Notes: generated from the letters alone by a model not told the origin. Numbered from the stretch's first letter, positions 9,061 through 17,726 are shown. The stretch: 64,000 nucleotides of DNA from Bacillus sp. CH140a_4T (GCF_008923725.1 NZ_WBPF01000021.1:519924-583923), one strand, 5' to 3'. Made by a program: numbers and translations.

Positions 9061-9075
9061 ATTTTTCTGAAAATT
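9061..9075. promoter_or_regulatory. CodY box
   Basis: ATTTTTCTGAAAATT matches AATTTTCWGAAAATT at 14 of 15 positions. It lies between the divergent CBS-domain and permease-like genes, 79 bp before the former. Confidence 0.6.
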
Positions 9076-9226
9076 ATTCATTTTCTTGTCATAATTTATT
9101 CACGTTTCATTCACTTATATCCCGTACAATACTAAACTTCTTTAAGAAAAATATATTGTAACTTACGCCGAAAGAAGCTAAAATAAGAATAAGAATTTTC
9201 TGAATATTCTAAGAGTAGGTGATTAC

Positions 9227-10096
9227 ATGTCTTTATTTCGCTCACATATATATAAATTTATCGTTGGTGTTCTCATTATATTTATCATTAGTCCTATTCC
9301 CGCATTATTCATTACACATAAATACTCTTACATAACTGGCTTTATAAGCATTTTTCATAACTTCGCACAACTTTCTTCTATGACAGTTCCAAAGATTGAT
9401 TGGATGCATGAATCTATCTTTTTCTCAGCAAATCAAATGGTACATACTTCGAATCATTCAACACCGTTATTCCCTTACATATGGGAAATATATTTTTTAT
9501 CGATTGTTCGTTTTACCTTTACTCTTACGATCGGATTCTTCATCAGTTTAGGGATCGGCCATTTATTTTTTAAAGCACCTCATTCGGTTAAAAAGCTCAC
9601 TTTCTTATTAAGATGGATACCTTACTCTTTTTGTACTGTATTATTGCAATGCTCAGTCTTATTACTACTCCTATACATCGCAAAATTTATAAAACTTCCT
9701 TACTACTCATCTTTTATCATCGTTTGTAGTACTTCCATGATTATCGTTATGCAAGCAATAAAAAAATGGATTCCGTTCTTAAGTAACACAAATGAATATG
9801 AAATAAAACAATCTTCTTTCCTTATGGATACATTGTTTTGGGCACTTACTTCGAATCATAAATCCATTTTAGGTTCCATTATTCTTTCATTCGTTTTTAT
9901 GGAATGCGTTTTTCATGCAAGCGGACTATTGCAATTTATCATTCAATTCGGCGGAAATGCACCTATCATTGTTACAATTAGCTTATTACTTTTGTATATC
10001 CCGTATTGCATACTCTCGTTCCTTCAAACACTATGGACGACAAACCACGTTAAACAACAATCATACGCTTTAACTAGAAGTATCCCAAAACCTTAA
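9227..10096 (+). CDS. Orphan membrane protein resembling OppB/DppB permeases
   Basis: 289 residues with an N-terminal helix (9-30), an extracytoplasmic segment of about 60 residues and then five further helices. This is the layout of dipeptide/oligopeptide ABC permeases, and the block ILGSIILSFVFMECVFHASG resembles the conserved loop region of DppB. Similarity is distant, the EAA motif is not clear, and no ATPase, second permease or binding protein lies nearby. AGGTGAT precedes the ATG. It could be a diverged permease subunit or a separate membrane protein. Confidence 0.5.
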   Translation: MSLFRSHIYKFIVGVLIIFIISPIPALFITHKYSYITGFISIFHNFAQLSSMTVPKIDWMHESIFFSANQMVHTSNHSTPLFPYIWEIYFLSIVRFTFTLTIGFFISLGIGHLFFKAPHSVKKLTFLLRWIPYSFCTVLLQCSVLLLLLYIAKFIKLPYYSSFIIVCSTSMIIVMQAIKKWIPFLSNTNEYEIKQSSFLMDTLFWALTSNHKSILGSIILSFVFMECVFHASGLLQFIIQFGGNAPIIVTISLLLLYIPYCILSFLQTLWTTNHVKQQSYALTRSIPKP

Positions 10097-10101
10097 TTTA
10101 A

Positions 10102-10142
10102 AATAACCCTCTATAATCTGAAAGTAGGGGGTTATTCCTTTT
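10102..10142 (+). terminator. Intrinsic terminator
   Basis: AATAACCCTCT (10102-10112) pairs with AGGGGGTTATT (10126-10136) with one mismatch, followed by CCTTTTG. Confidence 0.6.
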
Positions 10143-10260
10143 GTATCGCGGACAAAATAACAGCACATTCAAAAACTATTGCAGAAACATACCAATATTT
10201 ACCCTTTTTCTTTGACTATTCTTTTCGTTTGGATTTATTATAAAAGTATAACATAATCGC

Positions 10261-10307
10261 AGGAGGTGACATCTTTATTCCAAACTACGGAATAGAGAAC
10301 ACACTTG
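10261..10307 (+). promoter_or_regulatory. SD, 10-bp hairpin and TTG start of CorC-type gene
   Basis: AGGAGGTGA (10261-10269) lies 35 nt before the TTG. Between them TCTTTATTCC (10272-10281) pairs with GGAATAGAGA (10289-10298), ten pairs including one G-U, around a 7-nt loop. An in-frame TAG (10293-10295) excludes an earlier start. Folded, the SD would sit 8-11 nt from the TTG. Confidence 0.5.
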
Positions 10308-11612
10308 GACATATTAAATATTTTTCTCATCTTTGTACTCATCCTTATTTCCGGCTTTTTCGTTGCATCAGAATTCGCTGTTGTAAAAGTACGAAAAAGT
10401 CGAATTGACCAACTTGCAAATGAAGGCAATAAACAAGCTTTAGCTGCAAGAAGTGTCCTATCTAATTTAGATGTTTATTTATCAGCTTGTCAGCTCGGGA
10501 TCACGATTACTTCTTTAGGGCTTGGTTGGCTTGGTGAACCGACTGTGGAACATTTACTACGACCGCTCTTTGAAAAGATTAATATTACTGGAACAATGGC
10601 GAATACTTTGTCCTTTATTATTGCTTTTAGTTTTATTACATTTTTCCATGTTGTATTAGGTGAATTAGTTCCAAAATCTTTCGCCATTCAAAAAGCAGAA
10701 GCAATCACACTTAAGTTTGCACGACCACTTATTTTATTTGATAAAATTATGTATCCATTCATTTGGTTACTTAATAGTACGGCAATCTTTTTCACAAAAC
10801 TACTCGGTTTAGAGCCTGCAAAAGAAAATGAACTTGCCCATTCTGAAGAGGAATTACGACTCATTTTAGGTGAAAGTTTCAAAAGTGGAGAAATAAATCA
10901 AACCGAATATAAATATGTAAATAATATTTTTGAATTTGACGACCGAGTTGCAAAAGAAATTATGGTCCCTCGTACAGAAATGATTTGCTTATCTACTGAA
11001 AATACGTTAGAAGAGAATATGGATATCGTCGCAACTGAAAAGTTTACACGCTATCCTATCATCGAAAAAGATAAAGATGATATTATCGGTATGATCAATA
11101 CGAAAGAAGTTTTTCATGATCAAACGAAAGGCATTCATAAGCCACTTGAATCTTACATACATCCAGTACTAACTGTATTTGAAACTGTTCCAATTCGCAA
11201 AACATTAGTACATCTACAAAAAAATCGTGTTCAGATGGCAATCGTTATGGATGAATATGGTGGTACTGCTGGACTTTTAACAATGGAAGATATTCTTGAA
11301 GAAATCATTGGAGAAATTCAAGATGAGTTTGATGCGGATGAATCACCTATGATTGAAAAACGTACGCCGAAGCTTACTGTTTTAGATGGGAAAGTACTCA
11401 TTTCTGAGGTGAATGATATATTCGGCCTACATATTGATGATAGTGATTTAGATACAATTGGAGGCTGGCTCCTCTCCCAAGCAGTAGACTTAAATATTGA
11501 GGCTGGTTATTCCATCGAATTTGCCGGTTTTCAATTTAAAGCACTAGAACTTGATGGACATCAAGTGAAAAAAATTGCAGTACATAAATTAGACACGAAA
11601 AAGGAGTTATAA
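10305..11612 (+). CDS. CNNM/CorC (hemolysin-like, UPF0053) membrane protein
   Basis: 435 residues in the order DUF21 membrane domain (1-180, four helices), CBS pair (about 205-330; MVPRTEMICL, DEYGGTAGLLT) and CorC_HlyC domain (345-430). B. subtilis relatives such as MpfA (YhdP) are linked to Mg2+ export; the older name hemolysin is misleading. The TTG start is forced by an upstream in-frame stop and by the conserved MDI...FLIF beginning. It is followed after one base by the DUF456 gene. Confidence 0.85.
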   Translation: MDILNIFLIFVLILISGFFVASEFAVVKVRKSRIDQLANEGNKQALAARSVLSNLDVYLSACQLGITITSLGLGWLGEPTVEHLLRPLFEKINITGTMANTLSFIIAFSFITFFHVVLGELVPKSFAIQKAEAITLKFARPLILFDKIMYPFIWLLNSTAIFFTKLLGLEPAKENELAHSEEELRLILGESFKSGEINQTEYKYVNNIFEFDDRVAKEIMVPRTEMICLSTENTLEENMDIVATEKFTRYPIIEKDKDDIIGMINTKEVFHDQTKGIHKPLESYIHPVLTVFETVPIRKTLVHLQKNRVQMAIVMDEYGGTAGLLTMEDILEEIIGEIQDEFDADESPMIEKRTPKLTVLDGKVLISEVNDIFGLHIDDSDLDTIGGWLLSQAVDLNIEAGYSIEFAGFQFKALELDGHQVKKIAVHKLDTKKEL

Positions 11613-11613
11613 A

Positions 11614-12096
11614 GTGACAGTATTATTAACAATCTGTATCATTGCCTGTTTCATTGTTTCATTTCTCGCCTTTATTTATCCTATCATTCCAGGCATCCTT
11701 GCTGTATGGGCTGGATATTTCATTTACCATTTTGGTATAAATGGCGGAGAACTAACAACTTCCTTTTGGATTATTCAATTCATTTTCACACTATTTATTT
11801 TCGTTGCTGATTTTATTGCAAATGGATATTTCTTAAAGAAATATGGGAGTTCTAAATGGGGAGAGCGTGTCGGTATGATTTCTATCATTGTCGGATCTTT
11901 CTTCTTCCCACCATTCGGTTTAATTATCATACCGTTCTTATCGGTATTTATTACAGAACTCATGCATAAAAAAGCGCCAAAAGACGCCTTTCTAGTAGGA
12001 GTTGCTACTGTAGTTGGTTTTTTAAGCAGTACAGTAGCGAAAGCTATTCTCCAAATCATTATGATTCTCATATTTGTATGTTATATCATCTTTTAA
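11614..12096 (+). CDS. DUF456 membrane protein
   Basis: 160 residues with about four to five transmembrane helices and glycine-containing repeats typical of DUF456 (YPIIPGILAVWAGYFIYHF; GKxG-like KKYGSSKWG). The GTG start has AAGGAG 8 nt upstream inside the end of the previous gene, so the two are coupled. Function unknown. Its stop codon lies in the left arm of the terminator. Confidence 0.75.
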   Translation: MTVLLTICIIACFIVSFLAFIYPIIPGILAVWAGYFIYHFGINGGELTTSFWIIQFIFTLFIFVADFIANGYFLKKYGSSKWGERVGMISIIVGSFFFPPFGLIIIPFLSVFITELMHKKAPKDAFLVGVATVVGFLSSTVAKAILQIIMILIFVCYIIF

Positions 12097-12124
12097 CCAT
12101 CCCAATTTCGGGATGGTTTTTTTA
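12095..12124 (+). terminator. Intrinsic terminator
   Basis: AACCATCCC (12095-12103) and GGGATGGTT (12110-12118) followed by a U-run. The left arm includes the last two bases of the DUF456 stop codon. Confidence 0.85.
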
Positions 12125-12742
12125 ATATGAAATACCTACTCGACTATTCTCATATTTGTTTTCACTACACAGATTCCACGTAAATTGCGCTGTATCACCA
12201 ACTGTTATTTTCGCTCCCCCTTCTGGTAATACATCTTTTTCAGTTCGATACACTCCTGTCACATCACCGTCTATTAAATGCGTCGGACAAACGACCGTCC
12301 AACATACATTACTACTACTAAGTATCTTATATGCAGCTAAATGATCTTCTGCTGCTGTTGTCGTTTTCCTTTTTGATTCAGTTGATTGAAAACGATATAA
12401 ATTTAGATTTGTTCTTGCTTGTAAAATACCAGCTGTTCCTATTGTAATGATCTTATGAACCCCTACTTCTTCCATTTGCTTTATAATTCGTGGCATACTC
12501 TTCGCTAATGTCCCATTTTGATCCGTTCCAAGTGCACTAATTACTATATCGCTTCCTTCTATCGCTTTCTTTATATCATTTTCATTTAGTACATTACCTT
12601 CTATAACTCGTAACCTTTCATGGTGTATTTCTATTCTATTTACATCACGTGCTAACGCAGTCACTTCAGCTGAATCCTTTAATGCTAATTTTATTATACT
12701 TGAACCTACTCGACCTGTTGCTCCTAATATACATACTTTCAT
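12122..12742 (-). CDS. NAD(P)-binding reductase, NmrA/BVR-B-like atypical SDR
   Basis: 206 residues opening with the dinucleotide-binding motif ILGATGRVGS (residues 5-14), followed by an acidic-rich Rossmann fold (VIEGNVLNENDIKKAIEG, then DIVISALGTD). There is no classical YxxxK catalytic pair, so it belongs with NmrA-like and biliverdin-reductase-B-like proteins that bind NAD(P)H and reduce small molecules or sense redox state. Substrate unknown. SD AGAGGGGG is strong. Confidence 0.78.
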   Translation of the reverse strand: MKVCILGATGRVGSSIIKLALKDSAEVTALARDVNRIEIHHERLRVIEGNVLNENDIKKAIEGSDIVISALGTDQNGTLAKSMPRIIKQMEEVGVHKIITIGTAGILQARTNLNLYRFQSTESKRKTTTAAEDHLAAYKILSSSNVCWTVVCPTHLIDGDVTGVYRTEKDVLPEGGAKITVGDTAQFTWNLCSENKYENSRVGISY

Positions 12743-12801
12743 TTGTTTTCCCCCTCTTTCATTCTTTCTCTATTTTTCAATAATCTCAATTAATTTACAA
12801 C

Positions 12802-12832
12802 AAAAAAGCTTCCTCATATGTAAGAGGAAGCT
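12802..12832 (-). terminator. Intrinsic terminator after lipoprotein gene
   Basis: AGCTTCCTC (12807-12815) pairs with GAGGAAGCT (12824-12832); the leftward transcript continues into six U. Confidence 0.85.
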
Positions 12833-12843
12833 CTATTATTATT

Positions 12844-13023
12844 TTATTTCTTTTCTTTAGAATCCGTAGACGTCTCAGTTCCACTTGTTTCTTTATCCTT
12901 TTTGTCCTCTTGTTGTGTTGTTGTATCGTCTTCTTTCTTCTCATCCTCACCTTTACTACAACCTACCATTAATAAAGAACTTGCAAGTGCCATAGCAGTT
13001 AATGATTTAACCCATTTGTTCAT
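12844..13023 (-). CDS. Small Lys/Asp/Thr-rich lipoprotein
   Basis: 59 residues. A signal peptide (MNKWVKSLTAMALASSLLM) ends in VGC, a lipoprotein cleavage site with Met at -3. The mature part is a low-complexity chain of Lys, Glu, Asp and Thr. The ATG at 13023 follows AAGGAGG at good distance; the longer frame to 13062 has no SD. Likely anchored to the outer face of the membrane; function unknown. Confidence 0.72.
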   Translation of the reverse strand: MNKWVKSLTAMALASSLLMVGCSKGEDEKKEDDTTTQQEDKKDKETSGTETSTDSKEKK

Positions 13024-13171
13024 TTGCGTTTCCTCCTTTTGATAGAATATGTACAATCCCATATTACTCTCTATTTTTAAAGGAAAGATTGAAAAATAGT
13101 AAATAAACGGTAAATATTTGTAAATTTTCTGATAATATATGTAGATTTAGTCATTTCTTCTCCATGAAAAA

Positions 13172-13207
13172 TAAAAAACTAAGGCGCCTGTCTTTCCGCC
13201 TTAGTTT
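13172..13207 (-). terminator. Intrinsic terminator
   Basis: AAACTAAGGCG (13176-13186) and its complement at 13197-13207, with a U-run on the leftward strand. Confidence 0.85.
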
Positions 13208-13208
13208 C

Positions 13209-13667
13209 TTATGCAAACTTCTCATTTTCATATACATGTTGAATCTTATACTCTTTCTTCACAACATATTGCCATACACTATAGGCATAACGGTTCATTT
13301 TCAGGAAGCAATTTTCTAAAAACGAGCGGAATTCTGGATTTGCAACTTCAACTGCCACTTGAGCAAAATTTAGTGCTAATTGTTTTAAATACGCAATATA
13401 AGAAGTTGCAATATAAATATCCCCTGTATATTTACTATCAGTTTCCTTTTCCATTTCCTGAAAATGAAATGAAATTGGTTCACAAGTTATATGCTGTACA
13501 TTCTCTCCTTCTTGAAAATTCACTTGTTCATTATATGCTTGCAACATATATGGTAAATGATGCTGTAATAGCTCCTTTAATTCTTCGTCTCTTACCTTTC
13601 CTGTATACTCCCCAACCTTATATATAAGCATATAACTATACCTCATTAATTCTTTCATACAATCCAT
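13209..13667 (-). CDS. CotF-family spore coat-like protein
   Basis: 152 residues, helical and ferritin-like. The second half (TSYIAYLKQLALNFAQVAVE, then NPEFRSFLENCF and YSVWQYVV) matches the pattern of CotF-domain proteins, which are small alpha-helical coat proteins of Bacillus spores. AGGGAGG lies 7 nt before the ATG. Assignment by pattern; direct evidence of coat location is absent. Confidence 0.6.
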   Translation of the reverse strand: MDCMKELMRYSYMLIYKVGEYTGKVRDEELKELLQHHLPYMLQAYNEQVNFQEGENVQHITCEPISFHFQEMEKETDSKYTGDIYIATSYIAYLKQLALNFAQVAVEVANPEFRSFLENCFLKMNRYAYSVWQYVVKKEYKIQHVYENEKFA

Positions 13668-13697
13668 GAAAGTGCCTCCCTTCCTTTTGTCTATATG

Positions 13698-14882
13698 CTA
13701 TAAATATGATGCTATTACATTTGCTATTCTTGCTAAAAACCAATCCCATTTACTAATTTTCTCAAAATCTTCTTCCGAAAATTTTTTTGATTTATGAAAG
13801 TCTTCTTTTAATCGGTTCCATACATCCGCTGTTACTCCCTTATCATAGATAATACAATTTGACTCCGTATTTAAATAAAAACTTCTATTATCAAAGTTTG
13901 CGGTACCAATATCAACAATTTCCCCATCAATGATTGTTACTTTCCCATGAAAAAAACCATTCTGATATTGATAAATCTCCGCTCCAGCATGTAACATGTC
14001 TTTCAAATACGGATAGGCAGCTTGTTTTAACAATACTGCATCACTTTTAAATGGTACGAGAATTTTCACATTGACACCGCGGTTTAATGCATCTTTTAAC
14101 TCTTTCATCATTTCTTTACTTGGTACAAAATATGGCGTAGCAATAACTAAAGACTTTTTAGCCTGTTTTAAAAGCGCTCCATATTTTTTCCATAAACCTT
14201 TTCCATCTGAAAATAAATATTGATATTTTACATTCCCTATCGCAGGTGAACTTTCATGTACAGGCATTTTTTCTCCCGTATCTTCTTTCCAGTCAGTAGC
14301 AAATTTTCTTTCCATATCCGTGGCACCATTCCCCTTAACTCGTACATGATAATCACGCCACGGGCCAAATTTTGGATCTTGTCCAAGGTACTCCTTCCCA
14401 ATATTAAAGCCGCCGATATATGATACTTTTCCGTCAATCGTAACAATGCGTCTATGGTTTCGTTGGTGCAACGAATAGAATACATGTTTCAATTTAAGTT
14501 TTTTACTAAACGTAAACTGGACACCATTGCTTTTTAATTGACGAATTATCTTTTTCTTCAGCTTATATCCACCTATTCGATCAACGGACAATTTTACTTC
14601 TACTCCACTCGATGCCTTTTTCTCGAGCAACTGCAAAAACTCTTTACTTATTTCATCTTTACCTACAATATAAAAATGGATATATACGTACTTTTCTGCA
14701 TTACGTATATCCTCAAATAATTTCTTATATAACTTTTCACCGTTCGTATATAGTTGAAATTCACCTAATCGAACTTGTCCTAATTCAGATTCACTAGCCA
14801 TTTTCTTCCCCATTTCCACATCGATGTTCATCCAAATGAATACACCTATTAAACAAAGGATTACAACGAAAAAGTGTTTCAT
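13698..14882 (-). CDS. Phospholipase D family protein, cardiolipin synthase-like (YwjE type)
   Basis: 394 residues. An N-terminal membrane helix (3-18) is followed by two PLD domains. The first HKD motif is degenerate (NHRRIVTIDG, with Arg for Lys), the second is canonical (HGKVTIIDGE), each followed by the family Gly-x-x-Asn pair (GGFN, GTANFD). Cardiolipin synthases join two phosphatidylglycerols on the inner membrane face. Length and single N-terminal helix resemble B. subtilis YwjE. Lys to Arg in the first motif is worth noting but may be tolerated. Confidence 0.8.
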   Translation of the reverse strand: MKHFFVVILCLIGVFIWMNIDVEMGKKMASESELGQVRLGEFQLYTNGEKLYKKLFEDIRNAEKYVYIHFYIVGKDEISKEFLQLLEKKASSGVEVKLSVDRIGGYKLKKKIIRQLKSNGVQFTFSKKLKLKHVFYSLHQRNHRRIVTIDGKVSYIGGFNIGKEYLGQDPKFGPWRDYHVRVKGNGATDMERKFATDWKEDTGEKMPVHESSPAIGNVKYQYLFSDGKGLWKKYGALLKQAKKSLVIATPYFVPSKEMMKELKDALNRGVNVKILVPFKSDAVLLKQAAYPYLKDMLHAGAEIYQYQNGFFHGKVTIIDGEIVDIGTANFDNRSFYLNTESNCIIYDKGVTADVWNRLKEDFHKSKKFSEEDFEKISKWDWFLARIANVIASYL

Positions 14883-15000
14883 GGATATTTTCCTTTCTCC
14901 ACTTACTGTTATTTCTATATCTTCCCTTTTTTAATACAATATCATTCAAGAAAATATGTCATTACATGATATATGTCCATATCAAACGATGGCTCATTTG

Positions 15001-15009
15001 CATATTGTA
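15001..15009 (+). promoter_or_regulatory. Possible sigma-K -10 element
   Basis: CATATTGTA fits CATAnnnTA, the sigma-K -10 consensus, 34 bp before a sporulation-type mini-gene. A -35 AC at the right distance is not clear. Confidence 0.35.
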
Positions 15010-15042
15010 TGTTGTATCTTAAAATAAAAGGAGGAAATAACA

Positions 15043-15129
15043 ATGGGCTTCGCACAAGGTAATGGATTCGCGCTATTAGTCGTATTATTTATCCTCTTAA
15101 TCATCGTCGGTGCTGCTTGCTTCTGCTAA
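15043..15129 (+). CDS. YjcZ-family sporulation mini-protein (28 aa)
   Basis: ATG at 15043 follows AAGGAGG; the product is 28 residues: MGFAQGNGFAL, then VVLFILLIIV, ending GAACFC. The Gly/Phe head plus LVVLFILLIIVG helix is the signature of YjcZ/SscA-type spore-assembly peptides, usually missed by gene callers. It is closed by a strong terminator. Probably membrane- or coat-associated and made in the mother cell; the last is inferred from family and from a sigma-K-like -10. Confidence 0.8.
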   Translation: MGFAQGNGFALLVVLFILLIIVGAACFC

Positions 15130-15167
15130 GTAGTTATCGTCATATGATATGTGGATGAAAAAACTAT

Positions 15168-15201
15168 AAAAGCGGACACCTAGTTTTAGGTGTCCGCTTT
15201 T
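15168..15201. terminator. Bidirectional intrinsic terminator
   Basis: AAAAGCGGACACCTA is mirrored after GTTT by TAGGTGTCCGCTTTT. It serves the YjcZ-type gene and the thioesterase gene. Confidence 0.88.
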
Positions 15202-15254
15202 CATATGAAAAACATTTCGATTTGTTAAGATATCTTAACGACTAAATATTCAAC

Positions 15255-15761
15255 TTAAAAAGTTAGTAATGTAGCTACTTTCTTACTCTCTGCTTTGCGT
15301 ATATGACGTTGTTCTGCACGTAATACTGCAATGCGGTATAATTCTTTCTCTTCTTCTGTTTCAGGGATTACTCGCGGCACTGGAACTGGATTATTCTCCT
15401 TACTAAGCGCAACAAAAGTAACAAATGATGTTGCTGCTATACGCTTCTCACCTGAAATTAAATCTTCTGCTACTACCTTCACAAATACTTCCATCGATGT
15501 TCTACCCGTCCAAATTACAAAGGATTCATAACTAACACAATCTGAAGAGCGAACAGGATGTAAGAAATCTACCCAATCCATAGATGCTGTGACACATTCT
15601 TTCCTTGCATGCCTCGTTGCTGAAATAGAAGCAACCATATCCATCTCCGCTAATATCTTTCCACCAAATAGCGTATTGTGATCATTTAAATCTGTTGGAA
15701 ATACTCGGCTCGTTTTAAACACTCTAGACTCATTAGCTGTTTTACCCTTTACTTCAGTCAT
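15255..15761 (-). CDS. Acyl-CoA thioesterase, hotdog fold (YkhA family)
   Basis: 168 residues with a single hotdog domain. NDHNTLFGGKILAEMD carries the active-site Asn-His/Gly-Gly region, and ECVTASMDWVDFLHPVRSSD the catalytic helix-strand typical of YkhA/BACH enzymes that hydrolyse acyl-CoA to free acid and CoA. ATG 15761 lies 6 nt after GAGGTGAT; the GTG nine bases earlier overlaps that SD and is rejected. Cytosolic. Confidence 0.85.
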   Translation of the reverse strand: MTEVKGKTANESRVFKTSRVFPTDLNDHNTLFGGKILAEMDMVASISATRHARKECVTASMDWVDFLHPVRSSDCVSYESFVIWTGRTSMEVFVKVVAEDLISGEKRIAATSFVTFVALSKENNPVPVPRVIPETEEEKELYRIAVLRAEQRHIRKAESKKVATLLTF

Positions 15762-15774
15762 TGTTATCACCTCT

Positions 15775-15940
15775 TTGATTATTTAACCCGCTATTTGCAG
15801 ACAGTAAGACTCCCACCATAAAATTCGGCTGGAGCAAAGAAGTTCGGTAAGAGTTCCATTTCCCATTAACACTAGAACGGTATGAGCTTAGTATCACTTC
15901 AAGCTTAATATTAACAACATTCAGAACTCTTAGTCCACAA
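15775..15940. other. Gene-free stretch, possible dispersed repeat
   Basis: No convincing gene. A 68-codon open frame here has no SD and low-complexity composition. The block from GACAGTAAGACTCCCACC to ACGGTATGAGC looks like a B. cereus group intergenic repeat, but only one copy lies in this window. Confidence 0.3.
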
Positions 15941-15965
15941 AAAAGAACCGATGTTATCAATCGGC
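15941..15965 (-). terminator. Short hairpin terminator
   Basis: CCGAT (15948-15952) and ATCGG (15960-15964) then UUCUUUUUU on the leftward strand; it spans the ycgQ-type stop codon. Confidence 0.5.
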
Positions 15966-16826
15966 TCCTCTAAATACATATTGTTCTTTTGGCGGTTCAA
16001 CTTTATTCCATTTTGTTACTTCTAATACAGGGATATTCGCATGGAACGGTTGATAAAATTCAGTAGAAATTTCTCCCTCTATTTGAATCCAATCATCGTT
16101 TTTCCATTCTACACCTTCTGGCTTTTTCACTAACATACCATATACACCAGAATCCGCTACACAATGTATAATACCGAAACGGAATAAGAAATATTGTTCT
16201 TTTTTAGAAGAATCATCTTTGAAAACAAACCCTTTATAAGATAATTTTTTTCCAGTAAACTCGCCAGGGTAATTATAAATTGTTTCCATACCCTTTAAGA
16301 AATTTTCATCGTTTAAAGTTACACTATCTTTCGTTACAAACTCTTTCTTCCCTTTTTCCATTACCCCACGGTATCCTTCTTTTCCGTAATAAATACTCGT
16401 ATCCGGTCTTAAAAATTGCCTTCTCATAAATGGATCTGTACTTTCTGCTTGTGCAACAGGGAAGTGAAATCCTTTCGCCTTAACGATATCTGAATCTAAT
16501 GTTGCAATCGGGAAAAACAACCCTGATACAATGGGAAAACAGAACAATGAGTACGAAAATACTTTTTTCCACCATGTATTCTCATCTTTTGAATGATCAT
16601 GCCCGCAATGGCTATGATCACAGCTACAATCTTGTTTTCCTAGTTCTTTCTCATGTTCTTTTTGGAAAACGATAATAATTTGAACGACCGTTAAAAAACC
16701 TAAAATAATAGCTGCTGTAGTTGATAAATAGGCATACTTCATATTGATATACTTCGTAATATTACCAGAAATATGAAGCTGCGCGATTAAGATTGTAAAA
16801 CCTAATAATATATATGCTCGAAACAT
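15957..16826 (-). CDS. ycgQ: YcgQ-like protein, TIGR03943 family
   Basis: 289 residues: two N-terminal helices separated by a loop, a His/Cys-rich cytosolic segment (CSCDHSHCGHDHS, around residues 72-84), another helix, then an extracytoplasmic domain of about 150 residues with an OB-like pattern. The TIGR03943 family always travels with a DUF318 permease, as here: the permease stop lies 3 nt before this ATG. The His/Cys cluster suggests metal binding. The transported solute is not established. Confidence 0.82.
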   Translation of the reverse strand: MFRAYILLGFTILIAQLHISGNITKYINMKYAYLSTTAAIILGFLTVVQIIIVFQKEHEKELGKQDCSCDHSHCGHDHSKDENTWWKKVFSYSLFCFPIVSGLFFPIATLDSDIVKAKGFHFPVAQAESTDPFMRRQFLRPDTSIYYGKEGYRGVMEKGKKEFVTKDSVTLNDENFLKGMETIYNYPGEFTGKKLSYKGFVFKDDSSKKEQYFLFRFGIIHCVADSGVYGMLVKKPEGVEWKNDDWIQIEGEISTEFYQPFHANIPVLEVTKWNKVEPPKEQYVFRGAD

Positions 16827-16829
16827 AAC

Positions 16830-17726
16830 CTACCACCCCATCGCATAAATGAGTAGTGAGCTTGCATAAACAACAAGTGTAACTGTAACTGTAACGACAA
16901 TTACAAATTTCGTTTTAAATGTCGCAAGCATCATAAACATGTTTTTAATATCCACCATCGGTCCATATACGAGGAACGCGACAAGTGATGCTGTTGAAAA
17001 TGTACTTTGGAATGAAGAAGCAATAAACGCATCTGCTTCCGAACAAAGTGATAAAATATATGCAAGTCCCATCATAACAGCTGGTGAAGAAAATGGACCT
17101 TGTCCAATAGCAAGAAGTGTAGAAGTTTGTACGAACGTTTGAACTGCAGCTGCAATTAACGCACCTAATACTAAATATTTTCCCATCGAGAAAAATTCCT
17201 CAACAGCATGCGTACATACATCCCACATTTTTTTACGTAATGGACGCTTATGATTCACTTCTGGGAAATGATCATCTCTTAATTGATGTTCTTTAAACAT
17301 AAATGATAATATAATTCCGACGATAATTGCTACGACAATCGCTACAATAGAACGATACCATACCATGTGCATACTACTCCCAAAGGCAACGTATGTTGCA
17401 AATAATACGACTGGATTAATAATTGGCCCAGTTAGCATAAATGCAATCCCTGCATATGGCGGAACTCCTTTTCCGATTAATCGCCTAACAATCGGAACGA
17501 TTCCACATTCACAACCTGGAAACATCATCCCTAAAAAAGTAGCCATTAAAACAGACAGAAATCGGTTTTTCGGCATCCATTTTGCTACCATATCTTCTGT
17601 CACAAACATTTGAATGAATCCTGAAATAAATACACCAATGAGCACAAAAGGAAGTGCTTCGATCAATATAGAGATAAAGATTGTATTCATTTGCAGGAAT
17701 GCTTTCGGTAATTGAAACAATTCCAT
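16830..17726 (-). CDS. ycgR: YcgR-like permease (DUF318/UPF0718)
   Basis: 298 residues and about eight helices. The repeated DUF318 motif FPGCECGIVPIVRRLIGKG in the first half is matched by LSLCSEADAFIASSF in the second, both with a membrane-embedded Cys-acid pair. It probably exports or imports a small solute or metal with YcgQ. The ATG at 17726 has GGAGGAAA 8 nt upstream; the frame is open to 17756 but that stretch has no SD. Confidence 0.83.
   Translation of the reverse strand: MELFQLPKAFLQMNTIFISILIEALPFVLIGVFISGFIQMFVTEDMVAKWMPKNRFLSVLMATFLGMMFPGCECGIVPIVRRLIGKGVPPYAGIAFMLTGPIINPVVLFATYVAFGSSMHMVWYRSIVAIVVAIIVGIILSFMFKEHQLRDDHFPEVNHKRPLRKKMWDVCTHAVEEFFSMGKYLVLGALIAAAVQTFVQTSTLLAIGQGPFSSPAVMMGLAYILSLCSEADAFIASSFQSTFSTASLVAFLVYGPMVDIKNMFMMLATFKTKFVIVVTVTVTLVVYASSLLIYAMGW

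Noticed and set aside
15754-15960. 68-codon frame on the minus strand
   Set aside because: No SD, overlaps the thioesterase start and a terminator; composition is not protein-like.
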